Assembly (NCBI GenBank): GCA_934317185.1
Contig: CAKREJ010000037.1
Span: forward strand, 1-12,556
Source: an uncultured Anaerobutyricum sp.
GTDB taxonomy: Bacteria > Bacillota > Clostridia > Lachnospirales > Lachnospiraceae
DNA length: 12,556 nucleotides
Direction of reading: 5' to 3'
This document shows positions 6,701 to 12,556 of the stretch, in pieces (positions within the stretch are counted from its first letter, which is position 1; each line of letters starts with the position of its first letter). The position numbers were made by a program, and so were the translations under genes. Under the pieces are notes generated by a model. It searched no databases and was not told the origin of the DNA. It saw nothing but the letters and a program-made list of their open reading frames with translations.

Positions 6701-8262
6701 TATTTTTCCTCCTTATGGGATGTCATCAACATTCCGACTTCTTCTTTTGTTGTCTTTCTGGCATCCACGATTCCTGTTACTTTACCATCACAAAGCACCA
6801 TGATTCTGTCACAGAACTCAAGAAGCATATCTAAATCCTCTGCCACACATACAACGGCAACACCCCGTTCTTTTTGTTTGTTTAACAGATTATAAATCAT
6901 ATAAGAAGAGTTAATATCAAGACCACGCACCGGATAAGCAACGAGAAGAACTGCCGGTGAAGAAGCAATTTCTCTTCCTACAAGAATCTTTTGTACATTT
7001 CCACCGGAAAGCCTTCTTACCGGATAATCAATATCCGGTGTTACAACATCAAGATCTTCTTTAATCTTTTCTGCCAGCTCTTTCGGTGCTTTTAAACTCG
7101 TAAAGAATCCCTTTCCCTTTCTAAAAGAACGAAGCAGCATATTGCCTGTCATCCCCATAGAGCCAACAAGTCCCATACCAAGTCTGTCTTCCGGGACAAA
7201 AGAATGCCGGACACCCAGTTCATTAATCTGTGCTGCATTATATTTCGCCAGATCAATGTCTTCTCCCTCCGGTGAATGGAATACAACACTTCCGGAAGAA
7301 AGCTTTGTAAGCCCTGCAATTGCCTCTAACAATTCCTTTTGGCCACTTCCGGAAATTCCCGCAACACCAAGTACCTCTCCTCCAAATGCCTCAAATGAAA
7401 CATTCTCTAATGTATGAATTCCGTCTTCATTCGTACAGGTAATATTATCAATTGTAAGACGTTTTTTCAGATCATGTGGCATCGGACGGTTAATATCAAG
7501 GGAAACTTTTTCCCCGACCATCATCTCTGTAAGCGATTCTACCGTCGCCTCCGAAGTTTGCAAAGTACCGATATATTTCCCCTTGCGTAAAATAGATACC
7601 CGGTCAGATAACTCTAAAACTTCGTTTAATTTATGCGTAATGATGATAATTGCCCTGCCATCATTTCTCATATTACGAAGTACATCAAATAACTTATCTA
7701 CTTCCTGTGGGGTAAGCACCGCTGTCGGCTCATCAAGAATTAAAATATTGGCACCACGATACAACATTTTAACAATTTCTACTGTCTGCTTCTGAGAAAC
7801 AGACATCGTATATACTTTCTGTGCCGGATCAAGATCAAATCCATATTTATCAACAAGTTCCTGAATATCTTTATGCACCTTCTTCATATCAAGAACCGCA
7901 TTTCCTTTTAATCCAAGAATAATATTTTCCGCAGCACTCATAACATCAATCAATTTAAAATGCTGATGGATCATTCCGATTCCAAGATCAAAAGAATCCT
8001 TTGGAGAACGAATCGATACTTCCTTTCCATCTACAAATATATGTCCCTCATCCGGAAAATAAATCCCGGAAATCATATTCATTAAGGTGGTCTTCCCACT
8101 TCCGTTTTCGCCAAGCAATGAAAGAATCTCTCCTCTTTTTACCTGAAGATTGACTCCGTCGTTTGCGACAATCTTGCCAAATCGTTTTGTTATATTTTTT
8201 AATTCTATGGCATATGTCTGTTCCAACTTTTTTTCCTCCATTATCTGATCGTATCCTTTCAT
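6700..8262 (-). CDS. Nucleoside ABC transporter ATPase, two fused nucleotide-binding domains (NupO-like)
   Basis: This is the cytoplasmic energy-coupling subunit of the nucleoside importer, resembling B. subtilis NupO (YufO) and RbsA-type twin ATPases. From the ATG at 8262 the product has 520 residues. Domain 1 has Walker A GENGSGKT (51-58), a signature-like MSVSQ (153-157) instead of LSGGQ, Walker B LILDEP (174-179) and the switch His in ITHKLNE (H210). Domain 2 has a degenerate Walker A (GISGSGQKE, 302-310), an intact LSGGN signature (418-422), a Walker B that lacks the catalytic Glu (LLVAYP, 439-444) and no switch His. One consensus and one degenerate ATP site are therefore predicted. Start choice: ATG 8262 has GAGGT 4 nt upstream; ATG 8241 (513 residues) with a weaker AAGGA is the alternative. 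The open frame back to 8394 runs through intergenic inverted repeats and is unlikely to be translated. Confidence 0.94.
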   Translation of the reverse strand: MKGYDQIMEEKKLEQTYAIELKNITKRFGKIVANDGVNLQVKRGEILSLLGENGSGKTTLMNMISGIYFPDEGHIFVDGKEVSIRSPKDSFDLGIGMIHQHFKLIDVMSAAENIILGLKGNAVLDMKKVHKDIQELVDKYGFDLDPAQKVYTMSVSQKQTVEIVKMLYRGANILILDEPTAVLTPQEVDKLFDVLRNMRNDGRAIIIITHKLNEVLELSDRVSILRKGKYIGTLQTSEATVESLTEMMVGEKVSLDINRPMPHDLKKRLTIDNITCTNEDGIHTLENVSFEAFGGEVLGVAGISGSGQKELLEAIAGLTKLSSGSVVFHSPEGEDIDLAKYNAAQINELGVRHSFVPEDRLGMGLVGSMGMTGNMLLRSFRKGKGFFTSLKAPKELAEKIKEDLDVVTPDIDYPVRRLSGGNVQKILVGREIASSPAVLLVAYPVRGLDINSSYMIYNLLNKQKERGVAVVCVAEDLDMLLEFCDRIMVLCDGKVTGIVDARKTTKEEVGMLMTSHKEEK

Positions 8263-8291
8263 GAATACCTCAGAGTCTCCATCACACTTGA

Positions 8292-8354
8292 TTTTGTTTA
8301 CAGGCAAGTCAAAAAAGACCGGCCATTTCCTCTTTGATTTAACTGTAAACAAAA
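8292..8354 (-). repeat. 12-bp perfect inverted repeat, long stem-loop candidate
   Basis: TTTTGTTTACAG at 8292-8303 and CTGTAAACAAAA at 8343-8354 are exact reverse complements with a 39-nt spacer. In the operon RNA they would form a 12-bp stem whose 3' arm ends about 20 nt before the ATPase ribosome site. As DNA it could instead be a protein-binding site. Confidence 0.65.
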
Positions 8355-8379
8355 ATAAAATATTGTTTTTTACACAATC

Positions 8380-8410
8380 AGGCAGAGCCGTCATACCTGC
8401 GGCTCTGCCT
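8380..8410 (-). repeat. Perfect 11-bp GC-rich hairpin after binding protein 1
   Basis: AGGCAGAGCCG (8380-8390) and CGGCTCTGCCT (8400-8410) form an uninterrupted 11-bp stem with a 9-nt loop, 19 nt after the lipoprotein stop codon. On the minus strand it is followed by TGATTGTGTA rather than a U-tract, so it is a poor terminator. It fits a 3'-end stabilising or partial-termination hairpin within the operon. Confidence 0.8.
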
Positions 8411-8429
8411 TAGTAAACTTACTGTTTAA

Positions 8430-9680
8430 TTATTTTGTAATGGAGTTAATTCCATCAATAATAAATGTGAATGCCGGTGCAGAAGTCATTCCTCCTGCTA
8501 CGTCGGATTCATGGAAATAGCCATCTTTGATATAATCCTTAAGCTTTGCAGCATCCTCATCACCGGACTCTACAAGTTCTTCAAGGGTCTTACCACCGAC
8601 AGTAAACTTAGAAGTATCAAATACATGGATCGTTCCATCTTCGATTCCCTTCTGTGCTTCTTCTACTTTTTCTTTTGTTCCCTTTGCAACAGTCTTATCA
8701 TTAAGCTCTGTGATTGCATCTGCTCCATCTTTTACACCTTTAGACCAGTCTGTTTCGATTGCTGTTCCATCGATCACTGACTGTACAGCATAAGTATAAT
8801 ATGGTGCCCAGTTAATTGTTGCAGAAGTAAGAGCTGCATCCGGAGCTGTTGGAATCATATCGATATTATAACCTACACAAGGAACCTTCTTTGCCTCACA
8901 GGCTGTAGGTGCCCCTGTTGTATCTGCATGCTGACTGATCAGTACACAGCCGTCTGCGATCAACTGTTCCGCACATTCTTTTTCAAGATCAAAAGATGCC
9001 CAGCTATTTGTATATTTTACTTCCATCGTAGCAGAATCACAAACAGACTTCACACCAAGATAGAAAGAAGTAAATCCACTAATTACTTCAGCATATGGGA
9101 AAGCGCCTACATAACCGATCTTACAATTATCTTTTTTCACTTCACCCTTTTGAATCATCTCATTTAACTTCATACCTGCAACGACACCTGATAAATAACG
9201 GGATTCGTATACATTTGTAAAGAAGTTATGCATATTGGCAAGACCACTGCTCTTTGCCTGATATCCTGTTGCATGACAGAACTGTACATCAGGATAATCC
9301 GCAGCAGCCTGAAGAATATAACTTTCATGACCAAAGCTATTTGCAATGATAATATTACATCCCTGCTCTGCCAGATCTACTGCCGCATCATAGCAGCCTT
9401 CATCTTCTTTGATATTCGTCTTGATGACTACCTGATCATCAGAAAGTCCAAGATTCTTTTTCATCTCTTCAACTGCTTTTAAATGTGCCTCGGTGTATCC
9501 TTCGTTCTCATCACCGATCATAATACATCCCACTTTCACATCGGATGCAGCTACAGGACCTCCCGCTGCAGAGCTTCCTTTCGCAGATGTAGAACCTTCT
9601 GTTCCACTATTAGAAGAACCGCAGGCACAAAGTGATGCTGTCATAACAGCGGCAAGAATAAATACCAGTAGTTTTTTCAT
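8430..9680 (-). CDS. BMP-family nucleoside-binding lipoprotein 1 (PnrA/NupN-like)
   Basis: This is the extracytoplasmic solute-binding lipoprotein of the nucleoside ABC importer. The 416-residue product has a signal peptide with its lipobox ending at C20 (LCAC), then a Ser/Gly/Ala-rich linker (about 21-45) that tethers the periplasmic-binding fold to the membrane. Core family motifs are present: VGCIMIGDENEGYTEAH (50-66), NIIIANSFGHES (109-120), YVGAFPYAEVISGF (190-203), NSW (225-227), SQHADTTGAP (249-258) and DWSKG (311-315). The start at ATG 9680 has GGAGGAG about 7 nt upstream. It is the first gene of the transport operon, behind its own promoter, and is separated from the ATPase by a structured gap, as expected for a protein needed in excess. 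The purine or general nucleoside ligand is inferred from the family; the exact substrate cannot be read from sequence. Confidence 0.95.
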   Translation of the reverse strand: MKKLLVFILAAVMTASLCACGSSNSGTEGSTSAKGSSAAGGPVAASDVKVGCIMIGDENEGYTEAHLKAVEEMKKNLGLSDDQVVIKTNIKEDEGCYDAAVDLAEQGCNIIIANSFGHESYILQAAADYPDVQFCHATGYQAKSSGLANMHNFFTNVYESRYLSGVVAGMKLNEMIQKGEVKKDNCKIGYVGAFPYAEVISGFTSFYLGVKSVCDSATMEVKYTNSWASFDLEKECAEQLIADGCVLISQHADTTGAPTACEAKKVPCVGYNIDMIPTAPDAALTSATINWAPYYTYAVQSVIDGTAIETDWSKGVKDGADAITELNDKTVAKGTKEKVEEAQKGIEDGTIHVFDTSKFTVGGKTLEELVESGDEDAAKLKDYIKDGYFHESDVAGGMTSAPAFTFIIDGINSITK

Positions 9681-9702
9681 TATTTCTCCTCCTCTTTATT
9701 GT

Positions 9703-9746
9703 TTATGAAAAAATACTCTTTTATATTAGACCACATTTTTTCATAA
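9703..9746. promoter_or_regulatory. 12-bp perfect inverted repeat bracketing the nucleoside operon -10 box (operator candidate)
   Basis: TTATGAAAAAAT (9703-9714) and ATTTTTTCATAA (9735-9746) are exact reverse complements with a 20-nt spacer that holds the predicted -10 box. The arm centres are 32 bp apart, about three helical turns. The upstream arm fills the -35/-10 interval and the other covers the predicted transcription start. This arrangement suits a repressor site better than an RNA hairpin, because only one arm would be transcribed. Confidence 0.6.
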
Positions 9747-9751
9747 GTAAA
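9723..9751 (-). promoter_or_regulatory. Probable sigma-A promoter of the nucleoside transport operon
   Basis: On the minus strand, TTTACT (9751-9746) lies 17 bp before TAATAT (9728-9723), with an overlapping TATAAA at 9725-9720 that could also act as the -10. A- and T-rich tracts lie upstream of the -35 and could serve as an UP element. The predicted start near 9716 gives a short leader of about 36 nt, too short for a riboswitch aptamer. Confidence 0.5.
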
Positions 9752-9881
9752 GCCGAAATAAAGAGAAAATAAGATTTTTTCTTTTTCATCCTTCATTTTT
9801 TTAATTTTGTAATGTAATCTCCTGATTTTCCAGCTTTTCTGAGGTGTTTTTTCTAAAGTTCCTTCTACAACGTTTCTTCAA

Positions 9882-11186
9882 TCACTTTCCATAACTTCCT
9901 GTATTTCCAAGTGCTTCTTCAATCCGGATAAGCTGATTGTATTTTGCTGTACGTTCTGCCCTGCATGGTGCTCCGGTTTTAATCTGTCCTGCATTTACCG
10001 CAACTGCCAGATCCGCAATCGTTGTATCCTCTGTATCTCCGCTTCTATGAGAAATAATTGTACGATACCCTGCTTTTTGTGCCAGTAAGATTGCATCTAA
10101 TGTCTCAGATAAAGTTCCAATCTGATTCGGTTTTATTAAAATCGCATTTGCGATTCCTTTTTCAATTCCGTCAGACAATCGTTTTACATTTGTAACAAAA
10201 AGATCATCCCCGACAAGCTGTACTTTTTCTCCCAGACGATAAGTAAGTACCTTCCATCCGGCATAATCTTCCTCACTCAGTCCGTCTTCAATAGAAATGA
10301 CAGGGAATTTTTCTACAAGCTCTTCGTAATATTGTACCATTTCTTCTGCATTTCTGAAAATTTCTTTTTCTTTCCTCTGGCTTTCTCCTGGGAAATAATA
10401 CCGCTTTGTATTTTCATCATAAAGTTCCGATGCCGCCGCATCCATTGCAAAAAAGATGTCCTCTCCCGGCTCATATCCTGCAAGCTGTGTTGCCTCCTGT
10501 AAAAATGCCAGTGCGTCTTCTGCTGAATCTAAATTCGGAGCAAATCCTCCCTCATCACCTACACCTGTTGTATATCCTTTTTCAGCTAATATTTTCTTTA
10601 ATTGCTGATAAATCTCAGCACACATCTGCATTCCTTCTGAAAAGTTTTCTGCTCCCACCGGCATAATCATAAATTCCTGAAAATCAATCGAATTTTTCGC
10701 ATGACAGCCTCCATTGATAACATTCATCATCGGGACAGGCAGCACTTTTCCATTTACACCACCAATATAACGGTAAAGTGGAATGCCAAGACCTTCTGCT
10801 GCTGCTCTGGCAACGGCGAGAGATACTCCTAAAATTGCATTTGCACCATATTTACTTTTATTTTCTGTCCCGTCAGCTTCTTTTAAAATATGATCAATCT
10901 CTCTTTGTTCTAAGGCATTGCAGCCACATAAACGATCACAGATTCTTGTATTTACATTTGTAACTGCTCTTTCTACTCCTTTTCCTCCAAATCTTTTTTC
11001 TCCATCTCTAAGCTCCACCGCCTCAAATCGCCCTGTAGAAGCCCCGGACGGCACAATTGCTTTTCCGCTGGCACCACTTTCAAGTCTCACCATCACTTCT
11101 ACTGTAGGATTCCCTCTGGAGTCAAGAACTTCTAAGCCATGTACTTCTTCAATATTAAAATCTTTTTTATTAAAACTTTTTTTCAT
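9882..11186 (-). CDS. eno: Enolase (phosphopyruvate hydratase)
   Basis: Enolase interconverts 2-phosphoglycerate and phosphoenolpyruvate in glycolysis, in the cytoplasm, and needs Mg2+. The 434-residue product has the expected length. Visible landmarks are [11 protein letters not shown] (21-31), the mobile substrate loop [16 protein letters not shown] (47-62), [10 protein letters not shown] (209-218, with E212), the metal ligands D249 (AMDAAASE), E300 (SIED) and D327 (VGDD), the catalytic K352 (LIKPN), [11 protein letters not shown] (378-388) and K403. All core catalytic positions are intact. Small oddities are INGGCHAKN where INGGxHADN or HAAN is usual, and an Ile before SHRSG. The ATG at 11186 has GGAGG about 9 nt upstream; the N-terminus is slightly longer and more Lys-rich than usual. 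I found no convincing terminator in the 201 nt after the stop, so read-through into the transport operon is possible. Confidence 0.97.
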   Translation of the reverse strand: MKKSFNKKDFNIEEVHGLEVLDSRGNPTVEVMVRLESGASGKAIVPSGASTGRFEAVELRDGEKRFGGKGVERAVTNVNTRICDRLCGCNALEQREIDHILKEADGTENKSKYGANAILGVSLAVARAAAEGLGIPLYRYIGGVNGKVLPVPMMNVINGGCHAKNSIDFQEFMIMPVGAENFSEGMQMCAEIYQQLKKILAEKGYTTGVGDEGGFAPNLDSAEDALAFLQEATQLAGYEPGEDIFFAMDAAASELYDENTKRYYFPGESQRKEKEIFRNAEEMVQYYEELVEKFPVISIEDGLSEEDYAGWKVLTYRLGEKVQLVGDDLFVTNVKRLSDGIEKGIANAILIKPNQIGTLSETLDAILLAQKAGYRTIISHRSGDTEDTTIADLAVAVNAGQIKTGAPCRAERTAKYNQLIRIEEALGNTGSYGK

Positions 11187-11372
11187 AAAAAAATTCCTCC
11201 CTGCTGAATCTCGAAAATTTTCAAAAGTACCTTTTCTTTATTCAGTATGGGAAGAATTTCAATTTTTATACATAATTTTCTCAAATTCAAGAATGCCAAG
11301 ACATTCCTGCTACAAGGTATGTATCATACAACGTATGAGATATCCTTCTGCACATCTAAACGGAGATGCCGT
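11187..11372 (-). promoter_or_regulatory. eno upstream region with weak promoter and repeat signals
   Basis: This is a 186-nt A/T-rich gap. A TATAAA -10 candidate lies at 11270-11265 but has only a poor -35 (TTCTTG, 11293-11288, 17-bp spacing). A second weak option is TTGGCA with AATTAT at 16 bp. Other structure includes CTGAAT / ATTCAG arms (11204-11209, 11240-11245) flanking a GAAAATTTTC palindrome in the leader, and three alternating GTATG/CATAC/GTATG arms at 11317-11337. No clear intrinsic terminator for the preceding kinase-like gene was found. Confidence 0.35.
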
Positions 11373-11990
11373 CTATCTATATTGCTCAATGTACGCTTTT
11401 ACTACAGCTACAAGCTTCTCATAACTCATGCTTGCGGTATTTAAGCAAAAATCATAATTTCTTGAATCATTCCAGTCTTTTCCTGTATGATATCTATAAT
11501 AGTCTGAACGATATTTGTCTGTCTTTTCAATTTTGCGGATAATGTCTTTCTCTGTACCGCCATTTTGCGTCTTTACACGGGCAATGCAGTCTTCCTTTGG
11601 TGCATAAAAGAACAAACGAATCACATCTGGATTATCCTTTAAAATAAAATCTGCACATCTTCCGATAATTACACAGGATTCTTCTGCCGCAACTTCTTTA
11701 ATAATCTTTGCCTGGTAATTAAAAAGATTATCGTCAGATACAAAGTCATCACTTTCCGGAGGGAATATCTCACCTTTATAAATCTTTTTGCTGATACCAA
11801 ACAGAGGAAGATTCTTCACCTTCTCATCTACTTTTCCAAACAAAGCTTCGTTAATTCCACTCTGTTCGGAAGCCATACGAAGCAATTCCCTGTCATAGCA
11901 GTGAATACCAAGCTCCTTCGCCAAAAGTTTGCCTAAAGTTCTTCCACCACTTCCATAACTTCTTGCAATCGTAATTACTGTATGCTTCAT
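11373..11990 (-). CDS. Cytidylate-kinase-like P-loop protein (Cytidylate_kin2 type)
   Basis: This is a 205-residue P-loop protein of the cytidylate-kinase-like family. The N-terminus carries the nucleotide-binding loop in ARSYGSGGRTLG (9-20), followed by YDRELL (32-37). CVIIGRCADFIL (106-117) is the strand-plus-loop typical of this family, and the C-terminal third has the characteristic DKYRSDYYRYHTGKDW region (158-173) and YDFCLN (179-184). The family is annotated by similarity to cytidylate kinase, but many members have no demonstrated substrate, so phosphorylation of CMP is not assured. The ATG at 11990 is 8 nt after the livF stop, and an AGGTG ribosome site overlaps that stop codon, which suggests translational coupling to the amino-acid transporter operon. 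There is no obvious functional link to branched-chain amino acid uptake. Confidence 0.85.
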   Translation of the reverse strand: MKHTVITIARSYGSGGRTLGKLLAKELGIHCYDRELLRMASEQSGINEALFGKVDEKVKNLPLFGISKKIYKGEIFPPESDDFVSDDNLFNYQAKIIKEVAAEESCVIIGRCADFILKDNPDVIRLFFYAPKEDCIARVKTQNGGTEKDIIRKIEKTDKYRSDYYRYHTGKDWNDSRNYDFCLNTASMSYEKLVAVVKAYIEQYR

Positions 11991-11998
11991 CGTAACAC

Positions 11999-12556
11999 CT
12001 ACTCTCCCAAATATGCCTTTTTAATAGACTCATTATTCATAAGTTCTTTCGCATCACCGCTAAGAGCAATCTTACCAGTCTCTAAAACATATGCTCTGTC
12101 AGCAATCGCCAATGCCTTCTTCGCATTCTGCTCTACTAAAAGAACTGTCGTGCCGGCAGCAGAAACCTTCTGAATAATCTTAAAAATCTCATCTACAAAA
12201 ATTGGAGATAACCCCATAGACGGCTCATCCATCAAAATAATTCTTGGTTTAGACATTAACGCACGTCCCATCGCTAACATCTGCTGTTCTCCGCCACTTA
12301 ATGTACCTGCAGACTGATTTCTTCTCTCTTTTAATCGTGGAAAGCTCTCGTACACCATCTCTAAAGACTGTGCGATCTCGTTCTTATCCTTTCTTGTATA
12401 TGCACCAAGCTTCAGATTCTCATACACAGAAAGATTCGCAAACACTCGCCTTCCTTCCGGCACATGTGCCATTCCCATCGTTACGATCTTATGTCCCGGT
12501 ACCTTTGTAATATCCTGTCCTTCAAACAGAATATGTCCCTTCTTTGCCTGAAGCAT
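11999..12556 (-). CDS. livF: Branched-chain amino acid ABC transporter ATPase LivF, 5' part cut by window edge
   Basis: This is the C-terminal 185 residues of a LivF-type ATPase, one of two ATP-hydrolysing subunits of the Liv/HAA branched-chain amino acid importer. The fragment begins in the strand after the Walker A helix (QAKKGHILFEGQDI), so roughly 50 N-terminal residues, including Walker A, lie beyond position 12556. The ATG at 12556 is internal, not the true start. Seen here are MGMAHVPEGRRVFANLSVYENL (27-48), which contains the Q-loop region and is typical of LivF, the signature LSGGE (86-90), Walker B IILMDEP (106-112) followed by SMGLSP, and LLVEQN (139-144), where LivF proteins carry Gln in place of the switch His. 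The C-terminus is complete. The liv permeases, LivG and binding protein are presumably encoded further upstream. Confidence 0.93.
   Translation of the reverse strand: MLQAKKGHILFEGQDITKVPGHKIVTMGMAHVPEGRRVFANLSVYENLKLGAYTRKDKNEIAQSLEMVYESFPRLKERRNQSAGTLSGGEQQMLAMGRALMSKPRIILMDEPSMGLSPIFVDEIFKIIQKVSAAGTTVLLVEQNAKKALAIADRAYVLETGKIALSGDAKELMNNESIKKAYLGE

Larger units (their letters stand above)
8263..8429 (-). other. Structured intergenic region between binding protein 1 and the ATPase
   Basis: This is a 167-nt gap inside the transport operon. It holds a perfect 11-bp hairpin (8380-8410), then an A/T-rich stretch, then a perfect 12-bp inverted repeat with a 39-nt apical region (8292-8354), then the ribosome site at 8267-8271. 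I see no convincing promoter. Gaps like this after the binding-protein gene commonly stabilise the upstream message or reduce transcription of the ATPase and permease genes; that role is inference here. Confidence 0.6.

Noticed and set aside
8263..8394. In-frame upstream extension of the ATPase gene to an ATG at 8394
   Set aside because: The added 44 residues do not resemble the family, no ribosome site precedes that ATG, and the DNA is occupied by inverted repeats.
9681..9881. Purine or other riboswitch ahead of the nucleoside operon
   Set aside because: I looked for the conserved purine aptamer joints and found none, and the predicted leader is only about 36 nt.
9752..9881. Intrinsic terminator after eno
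   Set aside because: Only weak A/T stems (for example AGAAAA / TTTTCT) or 3-bp GC pairings are present, and none has a good stem plus U-tract.
10918..11424. 168-codon plus-strand open frame, the longest on that strand
   Set aside because: It lies opposite enolase and the gap to the kinase-like gene, shows no recognisable domain, and no good ribosome site was seen. It is treated as an antisense shadow, like the other plus-strand frames.

Overview
The window reads as chromosome of a low-GC, anaerobic-type Firmicute, most likely a Clostridia/Lachnospiraceae member. The reasons are the A+T-rich sequence, the strong AGGAGG-type ribosome sites, sigma-A style promoters, a eno/secG/rnr/smpB neighbourhood, and a Basic Membrane Protein (BMP) type nucleoside importer. 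The genus is inference. Every convincing gene is on the minus strand, so transcription runs from high to low coordinates, and the plus-strand open frames look like antisense shadows.

In transcription order: (1) 12556-11999, the C-terminal part of a LivF-type branched-chain amino acid ABC ATPase, cut by the window edge, followed after 8 nt by a cytidylate-kinase-like P-loop protein (11990-11373). (2) After a 186-nt gap, enolase (11186-9882). (3) After a 201-nt gap holding a promoter and a perfect 12-bp inverted repeat, a five-gene nucleoside uptake operon: binding lipoprotein 1 (9680-8430), twin-domain ATPase (8262-6700), permease 1 (6700-5606), permease 2 (5591-4611) and a second, diverged binding lipoprotein (4585-3308). 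Permease 1 overlaps the ATPase stop by one base, and the permease 2 Shine-Dalgarno sits on the permease 1 stop, so these genes look translationally coupled. (4) A strong extended -10 promoter, then secG (3237-2995, TTG start), an intrinsic terminator, rnr (2905-569) and smpB (483-10). The last two form a ribosome-rescue and RNA-quality-control pair. The tmRNA gene is not visible, because only 9 nt remain beyond smpB.

Most of the window is well-understood housekeeping and transport. The unusual parts are regulatory and architectural. The nucleoside cassette sits inside what is often a compact eno-secG-rnr-smpB block. It carries two paralogous binding proteins, one with altered ligand-pocket motifs. 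A long inverted repeat brackets the operon's -10 box. The gap between the first binding protein and the ATPase holds two strong RNA stem candidates. A full terminator also lies immediately before rnr with no obvious promoter after it. I saw no CRISPR array, insertion sequence, tRNA, rRNA, riboswitch or phage gene, and no clear case for a wholly new system.
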